Source: Polaribacter irgensii 23-P
GTDB lineage: Bacteria; Bacteroidota; Bacteroidia; Flavobacteriales; Flavobacteriaceae
Assembly (NCBI RefSeq): GCF_000153225.1
Contig: NZ_CH724148.1
Span: 202,849-266,848, forward strand
Direction: 5' to 3'
DNA: 64,000 bases
The position numbers and the translations under genes were made by a program. Positions 29,004 through 37,647 of the stretch are shown here, one piece after another. Under the pieces are notes generated by a model. The model saw only the letters and a program-made list of their open reading frames with translations. It searched no databases and was not told the origin of the DNA. Each line of letters begins with the position of its first letter. The stretch's first letter is position 1.

Positions 29004-29921
29004 ATGGAACACTACAAAAAAATAATAACCGACATTTATAATGAGGTAAAAAAAGTTGAGGACACAGGCAGGACGGCAAATTTTATTCCAGAGTTGGCCT
29101 TTGTAGCATCAAATAATTTTGGCGTTCACATCAGTACCATCAAAAAAGAAACTTTTGGTATTGGTGATTTTCAAAAAAAGTTTTCCATTCAAAGTATCGC
29201 AAAAGTATTGTCATTAACGCTTGCCTATAAATTAGAAGGAGAACAATTATGGGATCGGGTAGATGTAGAACCTTCTGGAAATCCTTTCAACTCCTTTTTA
29301 CAATTAGAATCGGACTTTGGAAAACCTAGGAACCCCTTTATAAATTCTGGAGCTATCGTAGTCTGTGATATTTTAGTAAGCCATCTCAAAAACCCAAAAG
29401 AAGATTTTCTGAGCTTTTGCGGGGATCTCTCAAATAACAAAAGTCTGAATTACAACGAAAAAGTAGCAGAATCAGAAAAAAGTTGCGGATCTCGAAACGT
29501 AGCACTTTGCAATTTTATCAAATCTTTTGGCAATATAAAAAATGAAGTAAATACAGTGCTCGATTTCTATTTTCATATCTGTTCATTGGAGATGAGCTGT
29601 GAAGAAATCTCTAAAATATTCCTTTTTCTGGCGGACGAACATTTTACCACACAAAGTCAAAAAAGTGTAATTACAGTGCCACAAGCAAAAAGGATTAATG
29701 CAATAATGCTCACCTGTGGATTTTATGACGAATCTGGCGAATTTGCTTTTCGTGTTGGTCTTCCAGGTAAAAGTGGTGTTGGTGGTGGTATTGTAGCGGT
29801 TCACCCCAGTAAATTTTGCATTACTGTTTGGAGTCCGAAATTAAACGAAAAAGGGAATTCATATAAAGGAATGCTCTTTTTAGAACATTTCACAACCAAA
29901 ACAGCTTCTTCTATTTTTTAA
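29004..29921 (+). CDS. glsA: Glutaminase
   Basis: Hydrolyses glutamine to glutamate and ammonia. It is a serine-dependent beta-lactamase-like fold, 305 aa from the ATG at 29004; an ATG six bases upstream (MFMEHYKK) is equally possible. The Ser-x-x-Lys catalytic motif is in FSIQSIAKVLS, and family motifs NPFINSGAI and GLPGKSGVGGGI are present. It is a single gene after the lysS terminator. Confidence 0.95.
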   Translation: MEHYKKIITDIYNEVKKVEDTGRTANFIPELAFVASNNFGVHISTIKKETFGIGDFQKKFSIQSIAKVLSLTLAYKLEGEQLWDRVDVEPSGNPFNSFLQLESDFGKPRNPFINSGAIVVCDILVSHLKNPKEDFLSFCGDLSNNKSLNYNEKVAESEKSCGSRNVALCNFIKSFGNIKNEVNTVLDFYFHICSLEMSCEEISKIFLFLADEHFTTQSQKSVITVPQAKRINAIMLTCGFYDESGEFAFRVGLPGKSGVGGGIVAVHPSKFCITVWSPKLNEKGNSYKGMLFLEHFTTKTASSIF

Positions 29922-30202
29922 GTAATAATTATGCTGCCTGCGTAATAAAAATTAAACCCATAAATATATTGAATAAAAAACCGCTCGTTTCAGAAAAGAT
30001 ATCTAATTACAATATACCAATAAAAGCTATTTAAAGCTCTTTTAAAAAATAAAAACTTGAGAAGTCTGAATATTTTTTTTACAGAAAATACGAACTTTTA
30101 ATTTAAACCCGTATCATACAAGCAAGAACATAACACTTGTAAATTGGCTTAAATTACCAAACATTGGATCAACATTTGGTATTTAACCCTAAAAACTATT
30201 TA
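29922..30202. other. Gap after glutaminase
   Basis: About 280 bases with no gene. TACCAAA and TTTGGTA near 30156-30180 can pair across a 16-base loop and might end the small minus-strand genes, but the T-run is poor. Confidence 0.3.
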
Positions 30203-30325
30203 TTACTTCTGTCTTGGATAATTGTCTTGTTTACTTTTCTTACTTGAATCGTATATATTCCATATGGTTAGACCCATATATACTCCGAATATGATACCTC
30301 CTACTATAAAAAATCCTATATTCAT
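30203..30325 (-). CDS. Tiny single-helix membrane protein (40 aa)
   Basis: Begins MNIGFFIVGGIIFGVYMG, one hydrophobic helix (about residues 3-24), then a hydrophilic basic tail ending QDNYPRQK. Its ATG overlaps the TGA of the decayed paralogue upstream (ATGA), a typical coupling arrangement. No family recognised. The clean helix-plus-tail layout and the coupling support a real gene. Confidence 0.5.
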   Translation of the reverse strand: MNIGFFIVGGIIFGVYMGLTIWNIYDSSKKSKQDNYPRQK

Positions 30326-30420
30326 ATCGTTTGTCTTTGTCTAATTGCGTTTGCCATTAATAATATGCTACCCAGCTAGTATGCAAAATACTATGCTTTG
30401 TCTCTTCTTTCTAAGTTCCT
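30322..30420 (-). pseudogene. Decayed duplicate of the neighbouring 56-aa membrane protein
   Basis: The minus-strand frame reads LGSILLMANAIRQRQTI before TGA, aligning with PGTILLFAIAIRQRRTT of the gene at 30646-30816. In the alignment a Trp codon is now TAG (30376-30378) and a Gln codon is TAG (30391-30393). The 5' half is no longer recognisable. It is a small tandem duplication in which one copy is dead. Confidence 0.6.
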
Positions 30421-30645
30421 ATATTTAAAGAATATAATACACCTAGAAAAGTTAACTGATGGAGGCTATTTTAAAAAATACATTTATTTTTAATTGCTTG
30501 TGTTGATTTGTACCTTTAAGAAGTAAATTACGAATTAAAGGCAAATTCAATTTTTACTAAAAATAAATGTATTTCTAATTCAAGATAAGGATTTATTTTT
30601 TAACTACTTTCATAATACCCTACTCCTTGATAAAATAGCTTCTTT

Positions 30646-30816
30646 TTAGGTGGTTCTTCTTTGTCTAATTGCAATCGCAAACAACAATATTGTACCTGGC
30701 CAGTGCGCTGAATATTGCGCTTCTGCGGTCATTCCTAATATTCCATATCCAACAGAGTATAGCAAACATAAAAATGCTAAAATAACAGGGTACCACTTTA
30801 AAATAATACTTTTCAT
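30646..30816 (-). CDS. Small two-helix membrane protein (56 aa)
   Basis: Begins MKSIILKWYPVILAFLCLLYS. Two hydrophobic segments (about 9-28 and 41-50) flank a short loop with EAQYSAHWPG, and it ends IRQRRTT. A decayed paralogue lies about 230 bases downstream, which supports it as coding. Function unknown. Confidence 0.55.
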   Translation of the reverse strand: MKSIILKWYPVILAFLCLLYSVGYGILGMTAEAQYSAHWPGTILLFAIAIRQRRTT

Positions 30817-31027
30817 CTTTTAATGCTTTAATATTTTAACTATCTAATTAAGGCCCTAAGGTACAAAATATCAGCATACCAAATAAAAAAAAAGAAACTG
30901 ATTTGTAGACAAAACCTATTTAAATCAACTATTTTTAATGGTACTATTTACAAAGGTTCCTTGGTGAACGTCTCTTCAGAACAGAAACTAAAACGCGCAG
31001 AACGCGCTATGCTCTGCACAATTAGTA

Positions 31028-31035
31028 TAACTTTG
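31028..31035 (+). promoter_or_regulatory. Promoter box of the FUSC-like gene
   Basis: TAACTTTG matches TAnnTTTG and gives a start near 31041, about 14 bases before the TTG start codon of the next gene. It supports the TTG start. Confidence 0.55.
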
Positions 31036-31054
31036 TCCTTAATTTAAAAGCGCA

Positions 31055-33319
31055 TTGAAAGAAAAGATAAAAAAGTTCGAATTATTTCTAAAAAGCACCA
31101 ACTTCGATCGCGGAATTCGTTTGGGGGTTGCCATCTTAGTGCCTTTTGCCGTGTTCTACTTTTTAGGATATTTAGAATATGCACCTGCAGTCGTTCTCGG
31201 CGCTGCTTTAAATACACCAGGAGATATTCCAGGAAGCACAAAACAGAAAGTAAATGCTATTTTGATCAGCATTGGATTCACCATGGTTATTACCGCTGGA
31301 ATTCTGTTTTCAAAACCTTTCCTACCCCTTTTATTATTAACACTTGCGACCATTTCTTTTGTTGCATCTCTAATTTCTGTCTATGGTTTCAGAGCTTCTT
31401 TAGTTTCTTTTTCTGGACTTTTAGCCATGGTTATTGCCTTTGCTATTCAAAAAGAAACGACAACTGAAATACTCGTGCAAGTATCCTTAATGGGAGTTGG
31501 CGGACTCTGGTATTTACTTTTGTCTCTTCTTTTTCAAAAAATCACACCTAAGAAAGATCAAAATCAACTCTTATCAGATAGTTTATTTCTTATTGGTGCC
31601 TACCTTAAATTACGAGGGAAATTATTGACCCAAAAAAATAAGCGTGATACACTTCTAAAACAAACATTTGTTCTTCAAAATAAAATAACAGAGAAGCATG
31701 AAACACTGCGAGAAACCTTGCTAAATGCTCGTAAACGTTCTGGCCGGTCTCGGTACGAAGAAAAACAATTGTTAATTTTTGTTTCTTCCATTAAAATATT
31801 TGAATTAATCGAAGCTAAATATTTAGATTACCAAGTCATAGACGCCATTTTTGGAAAACATAAAAAGTTTCTAAAAGCCGCAAAAAAACTGAATAAGATA
31901 ATGGGCAACCACCTCATTCACTTGTCTGAATTACTCATTCAAAACAATAAAATACCACCAAAAAAAACACTCATAGATGCACTTTCTAATGCGAACGAAG
32001 CAATTACAAATTATTTAGACACTCTAAAGCTGCCTGAAGCCCGCGAGGGAGCTTTGATTTTAAAGAACCTCTACGATTATCAAGAGCTTTTACTGCAAGA
32101 AATTCGCGCTATTCGCAGAGTTATGGCAAATGTTCAAAAGCCATCAAAAGTATCCATAAAGAAAAAAGATTCGCAACAATTCTTAACGCTGCAAGAATAT
32201 AGCTTGGATATACTCGTTCAAAACTTCCATCTAAATTCAACTATATTTAGACACTCCTTGCGACTTACAATCGCGCTTATTTTCGGATACGTATTGGGCC
32301 TTATTTTTGACATCCAAAACACTTATTGGATTTTACTGACCATTATTGTAATCATGCGCCCAAGTTATGGCTTGACAAAAGAACGCTCGAAAGATCGAAT
32401 CATCGGAACTCTTATTGGAGCTATTATTGCGGTTGTTATTGTATTAACGACTCAAAACCCGATACTTTATGGCGTTTTAGCCTTTATCTCAATAATATTA
32501 GCATTTTCTCTTATCCAACAGAATTATAAATCAGCAGCGGCATTAATTACGCTTAGTATTATTTTTTTGTACTCTTTAATAAACCCAAATACCTTTGAAG
32601 TAATTCAGTACCGCGTGCTCGATACGGGTATTGGCGCCGCAATTGCAATGGTTGCTAATTATCTGATATTTCCTAAATGGGAAGCCAGCAATCTCAAACA
32701 GATATTACTGAACGCGCTAAGAATGAACAAGAAATACCTTTTGGCAACGCAAGAATTATATCAGGAGCCAACAATTGAAAAGATCTCTTATAAATTGGCT
32801 AGGAAAGAGGCCTTTTTAGCTGTCAGCAATTTAAATGCTTCTTTTCAACGACTGACGCAAGATCCTAAGTCAAAACAGCAAGAATTTCAACTTACCTATG
32901 AAATGGTCACCTTAAACCAAACCATGGTTTCTGCAATCGCCTCTATCGGTACTTTTGTCATTCACCACAAAACTACAGCAGCTTCTGAAGAATTTAATAG
33001 GGTAATTCACACCATAACACATACATTAGAAAGCGCTTGCAACCATCTATTAGATAAAGAAATTGAGGATACCGACACAACAACAACAATTGAAGAATCA
33101 AAGGATTCCCTACTAAACACCTATCGAAAACTATCCAATCTGCGCGACGAAAATATCCGACAAGGAAATACTGAATTAGATATTAAGACCCTGCATGGCC
33201 TTCAGGAAGCGTATTTAATCGCAAATCATATGAACTGGTTGCAGTCGCTTTCAGAAAATTTAAAAGAAGCCACTAAAAAGTATCAGCTGTCGTCTTTAAA
33301 TTTCCTTAAGGGAAGCTAA
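31055..33319 (+). CDS. FUSC/YccS-like inner-membrane protein
   Basis: A 754-aa membrane protein with two similar blocks of membrane helices (about residues 20-160 and 400-530) separated by a charged coiled-coil-like region of ~230 residues, and a cytoplasmic C-terminal tail. This is the layout of YccS/YhfK and aromatic-acid exporter (FUSC) proteins. The start codon is TTG, supported by the promoter box just upstream. It may export a small aromatic or other compound; the substrate cannot be read from the sequence. Confidence 0.88.
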   Translation: MKEKIKKFELFLKSTNFDRGIRLGVAILVPFAVFYFLGYLEYAPAVVLGAALNTPGDIPGSTKQKVNAILISIGFTMVITAGILFSKPFLPLLLLTLATISFVASLISVYGFRASLVSFSGLLAMVIAFAIQKETTTEILVQVSLMGVGGLWYLLLSLLFQKITPKKDQNQLLSDSLFLIGAYLKLRGKLLTQKNKRDTLLKQTFVLQNKITEKHETLRETLLNARKRSGRSRYEEKQLLIFVSSIKIFELIEAKYLDYQVIDAIFGKHKKFLKAAKKLNKIMGNHLIHLSELLIQNNKIPPKKTLIDALSNANEAITNYLDTLKLPEAREGALILKNLYDYQELLLQEIRAIRRVMANVQKPSKVSIKKKDSQQFLTLQEYSLDILVQNFHLNSTIFRHSLRLTIALIFGYVLGLIFDIQNTYWILLTIIVIMRPSYGLTKERSKDRIIGTLIGAIIAVVIVLTTQNPILYGVLAFISIILAFSLIQQNYKSAAALITLSIIFLYSLINPNTFEVIQYRVLDTGIGAAIAMVANYLIFPKWEASNLKQILLNALRMNKKYLLATQELYQEPTIEKISYKLARKEAFLAVSNLNASFQRLTQDPKSKQQEFQLTYEMVTLNQTMVSAIASIGTFVIHHKTTAASEEFNRVIHTITHTLESACNHLLDKEIEDTDTTTTIEESKDSLLNTYRKLSNLRDENIRQGNTELDIKTLHGLQEAYLIANHMNWLQSLSENLKEATKKYQLSSLNFLKGS

Positions 33320-33390
33320 AATATTTGTGACCTATTTTTCTGCTTTTATAGAGAGTGCAGCACAAAAAAGTAGTGCAACTCTGCTTTATA

Positions 33391-34020
33391 TTATCCCTTA
33401 AACTTCATTGCTAAATGCACCACTTTTTTTGTTTCGTAGAATGCTTCTTCAAAATAATCTGGCAAATCGTATATCGTAGCAGAAGTATATAATTTGAGCT
33501 CTTCAGACAGATCTCCTCCTTTTAAATATAAAATCCCATTTTTTAAATCATGGTTTTGCTTTTTAGAGATCCGACCTTTTGTCCAACGGACAAAAGTTTC
33601 CATCTGTGCTACCGCTCTACTTACAATAAAATCATAAGTGTCTTTTAGCTCTTCAACTCTTCCATTTGTGGTTTCGACGTTCTCTAAACCCAAGCCCTCT
33701 ACAACATCGTCTACGACTTTTATTTTTTTACCGATAGAATCTACGAGGTGAAACTGCGTTTCAGGAAATAAAATAGCCAAAGGAATCCCAGGGAAACCAC
33801 CACCTGTTCCAACATCCAATACTTTTGAACCTGCCTTAAACTGCACTACTTTCGCGATTGCTAGAGAGTGTAGTACATGACGTAGATACAATTCATCAAT
33901 ATCTTTTCTAGAAACTACATTAATTTTTAAATTCCAATCTTGATATAATCCTTGTAATTTTTCAAATTGTTCAATTTGAGTTTGCGATAAGTCTTTAAAA
34001 TATTTATGAATAATCTCCAT
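33391..34020 (-). CDS. rsmG: 16S rRNA (guanine-527-N7) methyltransferase
   Basis: Methylates G527 of 16S rRNA with S-adenosylmethionine. At 209 aa it has normal length. The SAM-binding motif is VLDVGTGGGFPGIPLAI, with the family motif NVVSRKDIDELYLRHVLHS near the N-terminus. It is divergent from the desaturase gene. A TATTTTTG box lies about 20 bases upstream on the minus strand. Confidence 0.95.
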   Translation of the reverse strand: MEIIHKYFKDLSQTQIEQFEKLQGLYQDWNLKINVVSRKDIDELYLRHVLHSLAIAKVVQFKAGSKVLDVGTGGGFPGIPLAILFPETQFHLVDSIGKKIKVVDDVVEGLGLENVETTNGRVEELKDTYDFIVSRAVAQMETFVRWTKGRISKKQNHDLKNGILYLKGGDLSEELKLYTSATIYDLPDYFEEAFYETKKVVHLAMKFKG

Positions 34021-34111
34021 CTAAAAAGTTTGAAATGCAAAAATAGCTATACTTGCCAAACAATTCACAACAAAATCTGACGTTTATCACAAAAAGCCAA
34101 TTCAAAAGCTT

Positions 34112-34119
34112 TATTTTTG
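34112..34119 (+). promoter_or_regulatory. Desaturase operon -7 box
   Basis: TATTTTTG 23 bases before the desaturase ATG matches the consensus; there is no TTG at -33. Confidence 0.45.
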
Positions 34120-34141
34120 TAAAAAGATAACCAAATACTGG

Positions 34142-35233
34142 ATGAAAGCAATTAATTTCTCAAGAGTAGATAAAGCGAAATTCTTTAGAACTCTAAACAA
34201 AAGAGTAAATACCTATTTTAAGGAAAATAACATCAAAAGAACTGGAAATTGGAAATTGTATACCAAAGCAATTTTAATGTTTTCTTTATTTCTAATTCCG
34301 TTTATAATCGTGCTAACGGTTACCATGCCACAATGGGCAATGGGTTTGCTAACTATTCTCACAGGAATTGGAATGGCTGGTGTTGGCATGAACGTAATGC
34401 ATGATGCAAACCATGAATCATTTTCCAAAAGAAAGTGGGTAAATAAGTTGATGGGGAGTAGCATTTATATTTTAGCCGGAAATGTATACAATTGGAAGGT
34501 ACAGCACAATGTGCTACACCACACATTTACAAATATAAAAGACCATGACGAAGATATCGATGCGGGTAGAATCATACGTTTTTCTCTGCATTCTCAATGG
34601 TTAAAAATTCACAAACTTCAAAAATATTATTCTGTCTTCTTATACGGCTTGTTAACTATTAATTGGGCTATTACTACAGATGTAAAACAAATGCATCGCT
34701 ATTTAAAGCGCAAATTATCTTATGGTAAATTTCCAAATCCTGCTGCAGAGTGGACCAAGTTAGTCATCTCTAAAGTTATTTATTATGCCTTTTGGATTGC
34801 CTTGCCTTTGTTGGTTTTAGACGTTGCTTGGTGGAAAATATTAATCGGATTTTTTGTAATGCATTATACCGCAGGTATGATATTAAGTATTGTTTTCCAA
34901 TTGGCGCATATTGTACCCAACACCACCATGCCACTTCCAGACAAAGAAGGAAATCTAGAACACACTTGGGCAGTCCATCAATTATACACCACTTCTAACT
35001 TTGCACCTAGTAATTGGTTGGTAAACTTTTATACAGGAGGTTTAAATCATCAAGTTGAACATCATATTTTTCCTCATATTTCTCATGTACATTACAGCAA
35101 ATTGGCTAAAATTGTGAAAGAAACCGCGAAAGAATTTAATTTGCCTTACAATGAATACAAAACAATGAGCAAAGCACTTGTAGAGCATTTTAGACATTTA
35201 GGTGTTTTAGGACAGAAACCAGAATTGGCATAA
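34142..35233 (+). CDS. Membrane fatty acid desaturase
   Basis: Introduces a double bond in acyl chains, using a di-iron centre held by eight or more His. At 363 aa the three boxes are present: HDANHES, HNVLHHTF and HQVEHHIFP. Membrane segments flank them (about 45-90 and 165-250). The QVEHH type of third box is found in front-end and delta-6-type desaturases, but regiochemistry is not readable. The aminotransferase gene starts 27 bases later and is probably co-transcribed. Confidence 0.9.
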   Translation: MKAINFSRVDKAKFFRTLNKRVNTYFKENNIKRTGNWKLYTKAILMFSLFLIPFIIVLTVTMPQWAMGLLTILTGIGMAGVGMNVMHDANHESFSKRKWVNKLMGSSIYILAGNVYNWKVQHNVLHHTFTNIKDHDEDIDAGRIIRFSLHSQWLKIHKLQKYYSVFLYGLLTINWAITTDVKQMHRYLKRKLSYGKFPNPAAEWTKLVISKVIYYAFWIALPLLVLDVAWWKILIGFFVMHYTAGMILSIVFQLAHIVPNTTMPLPDKEGNLEHTWAVHQLYTTSNFAPSNWLVNFYTGGLNHQVEHHIFPHISHVHYSKLAKIVKETAKEFNLPYNEYKTMSKALVEHFRHLGVLGQKPELA

Positions 35234-35260
35234 TAAGAGCAACACACAACCAACAGTAAA

Positions 35261-36448
35261 ATGAAACATCTATTATCGGACAGAATTAACAGTTTACCAG
35301 TCTCACAAACGTTAGCTATGGCCGCAAAAGCCAGAGAATTAAAAGCTGCTGGAAAAGACATTATCAGTTTAAGTTTAGGAGAACCAGACTTTAATACTCC
35401 TGAATTTATTAAAGATGCGGCCATTGAAGCGGTCAACCAAAATTACAATTCTTATTCCCCAGTAGATGGCTATTCAGATTTAAAAGAAGCGATTTGCACC
35501 AAATTTCAACGGGATAATAATCTGAAATACGAACCCAATCAGGTCGTAGTTTCAACAGGAGCAAAGCAATCTATAGTCAATGTGGCGCAAGTATTACTAA
35601 ACCCAGGGGACGAAGTTTTACTCCCAGCACCATATTGGGTTAGTTATTCTGCGATTGCTATTTTAAGTGAAGCGAAATTCATAGAAATCCCTTCTTCTAT
35701 TGATGATGATTTCAAAATTACGCCAGCACAATTAGCAGCAGCCATTACTACTAAAACAAAAATGGTCTTTTTCAACTCACCAAACAATCCAAGTGGATCC
35801 ATGTATAGTGAAGCGGAATATAGAGCATTGGCGAAAGTTTTAGAGGCGCATCCTCAAATTTATATTCTATCAGATGAAATCTATGAGCATATAAACTACG
35901 GATCCAAAATATTTAGCTTTGCAGCCATTGAAAACATGTATGACAGAACAATTACTGTAAACGGCTTGGCAAAAGCATTTGCCATGACTGGTTGGAGAAT
36001 TGGTTACATTGGCGCGCCAGAATGGATCGCCAAGGCTTGTACAAAAATGCAAGGTCAAGTTACCTCTGGTGCAAATTGTATTGCACAAAGAGCCGCAATT
36101 ACTGCAGTTCTCGCTCCCGTCTCTAAAATTCAATATATGGTAGACGAATTTAGAGCGCGTAGAGATATTGTCGTGGATTTGTTGCGAGAGATCGATGGAT
36201 TTAGAGTAAATATTCCCGAAGGCGCATTTTATGTTTTTCCAGACATTTCTGCTTTCTTCGGAAAAACAATTTCGGGTTTAAAAATTGAAAACGCAAATGA
36301 CTTCTCTCTATTTCTTTTAGAAAAAGCGAATGTTGCCACGGTAACAGGAGATGCTTTTGGGGCACCAAATTGCATTAGAATGTCTTATGCTGCCTCTGAG
36401 GTTCAATTGCGAGAAGCTATCAAAAGAATCAAAAATGCTTTGAGTTAA
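35261..36448 (+). CDS. aspC: Class I aminotransferase, aspartate aminotransferase type
   Basis: A PLP enzyme of the aspartate aminotransferase Ib group, 395 aa, moving an amino group between aspartate and 2-oxoglutarate. Motifs are SLSLGEPDFNTP near the N-terminus, NSPNNPSG, and the PLP Lys in GLAKAFAMTGWRIGY. It follows the desaturase by 27 bases and ends with a strong terminator. Other class I aminotransferase specificities are possible. Confidence 0.92.
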   Translation: MKHLLSDRINSLPVSQTLAMAAKARELKAAGKDIISLSLGEPDFNTPEFIKDAAIEAVNQNYNSYSPVDGYSDLKEAICTKFQRDNNLKYEPNQVVVSTGAKQSIVNVAQVLLNPGDEVLLPAPYWVSYSAIAILSEAKFIEIPSSIDDDFKITPAQLAAAITTKTKMVFFNSPNNPSGSMYSEAEYRALAKVLEAHPQIYILSDEIYEHINYGSKIFSFAAIENMYDRTITVNGLAKAFAMTGWRIGYIGAPEWIAKACTKMQGQVTSGANCIAQRAAITAVLAPVSKIQYMVDEFRARRDIVVDLLREIDGFRVNIPEGAFYVFPDISAFFGKTISGLKIENANDFSLFLLEKANVATVTGDAFGAPNCIRMSYAASEVQLREAIKRIKNALS

Positions 36449-36461
36449 TAGCAACTTCTAT

Positions 36462-36497
36462 AAAAAAAAATCCATCTTTTTAAGATGGATTTTTTTT
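36462..36497 (+). terminator. aspC terminator
   Basis: AATCCATCTT and AAGATGGATT pair around TT, with a long A-run on one side and eight T on the other, so it may act in both directions for the convergent PhnA-like gene. Confidence 0.88.
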
Positions 36498-36617
36498 GTG
36501 AAATCTTATTATTTTTACTTTCAAGTACGCTGTACTACATATTTTTAAAAAATCTTTTTACCTCCATACTACCTCCTTTTGGACTTGTCAAATAAATCGA
36601 CAATACCAAGTATTGTA

Positions 36618-37217
36618 TTACTCTTTCTCTGCCATTTTCTTCACATAATCCGTAATTATTACAATTTGAGTGGGGCCTACTTTCCCTTCTATAAACTTGG
36701 CATTTTCATGATCTAAAGAAATTCTTCTTACAGCTGTTCCTTGCTTGGCAACCATGCTAGATCCTTTTACTTTCAAATCTTTGATTAAAACTACAGAATC
36801 TCCAGCTTCTAAAATAGCGCCATTTGCATCTCTATGAATTACCTTTTCACTCTCCTCTAAATGATCTCCAGATTCCTTTGCAAAGCGCAAGTCGTCTCCT
36901 TCTAAATACATCATTTCTAATAAATCTTTTGGCCAACCTTCGCTTCTTAAGCGAGATAACATTCTCCAAACAACCACTTTCACTGCCCTAAACTCACTCC
37001 ACATCGCATCATTTAAACAACGCCAATGGTTGACATCCATCTCGATTGTACCGTCCATTTGATTTCGACAAAATTCACAAGCCAATAAACTGCCATCTAC
37101 ACCACTTCCACCAACAGTTACCGTTGGCTTTACTTCATAAATTACTATTTCGTTTTTTGAAGTACACAATTCACATTGGTTTCCACTTCTCTTTTCTAAA
37201 TCTTCTTGTAAACTCAT
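36618..37217 (-). CDS. PhnA/YjdM-like zinc-ribbon protein
   Basis: At 199 aa. The N-terminal zinc ribbon has CELCTSKNE and CEFCRNQ, and the C-terminal domain (DANGAILEAGDSVVLIKDLKVKG) is the PhnA core. A spacer region of about 80 residues is larger than in the ~110-aa E. coli protein. Despite the PhnA name, the family has no proven role in phosphonate breakdown, and no phn genes are nearby. It stands alone. Confidence 0.85.
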   Translation of the reverse strand: MSLQEDLEKRSGNQCELCTSKNEIVIYEVKPTVTVGGSGVDGSLLACEFCRNQMDGTIEMDVNHWRCLNDAMWSEFRAVKVVVWRMLSRLRSEGWPKDLLEMMYLEGDDLRFAKESGDHLEESEKVIHRDANGAILEAGDSVVLIKDLKVKGSSMVAKQGTAVRRISLDHENAKFIEGKVGPTQIVIITDYVKKMAEKE

Positions 37218-37647
37218 GGGATTATTTTAGTTGGGTAAAAATACATTATTTAATGAATGCACTTATTTTTATTGGTATAAAATAAAAGAGTCCATAATTG
37301 CGCATACAATGCTAAAATAGATTGGCTTTTATATCCTTTTTTAAAGTATTCCTAATGCAGCTTAAAAAGATTTCTAAACCAACCTTCTCAAGCACTCTTG
37401 GAAGATTGCAATGCACGAAATTTTATTGCCAAAAATATTATAAAAAATAGCCTTTACTTGAAGCAACAGCAGCAGCAGCAGCAGCATTGTATGGCCGCCA
37501 GTAAAAAAATCGCCCGATTTCGTTGACTACAAAAAGGCTATCAAAATTGCCAGTGTAAATAGAACGCTTTAAAACTCCTTTTGAACACGTGTCTTGTAGT
37601 TTAAATAAAACCTAAATATAATATGCCTAAATAAAAACCAATATTCT
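37218..37647. other. Intergenic stretch holding a CAG trinucleotide repeat
   Basis: About 430 bases. The run CAACAGCAGCAGCAGCAGCA and one further unit lie at 37463-37485. The surrounding frames are short and not recognised. It may be the remnant of a gene, but nothing supports a product. Confidence 0.45.

Noticed and set aside
31044-31241. Minus-strand frame overlapping the start of the FUSC-like gene
   Set aside because: It is the complement of a clear membrane protein and has no family resemblance or promoter.
37463-37485. CAG run as part of a polyglutamine or polyserine protein
   Set aside because: No frame through it is long enough or has a plausible start and context.
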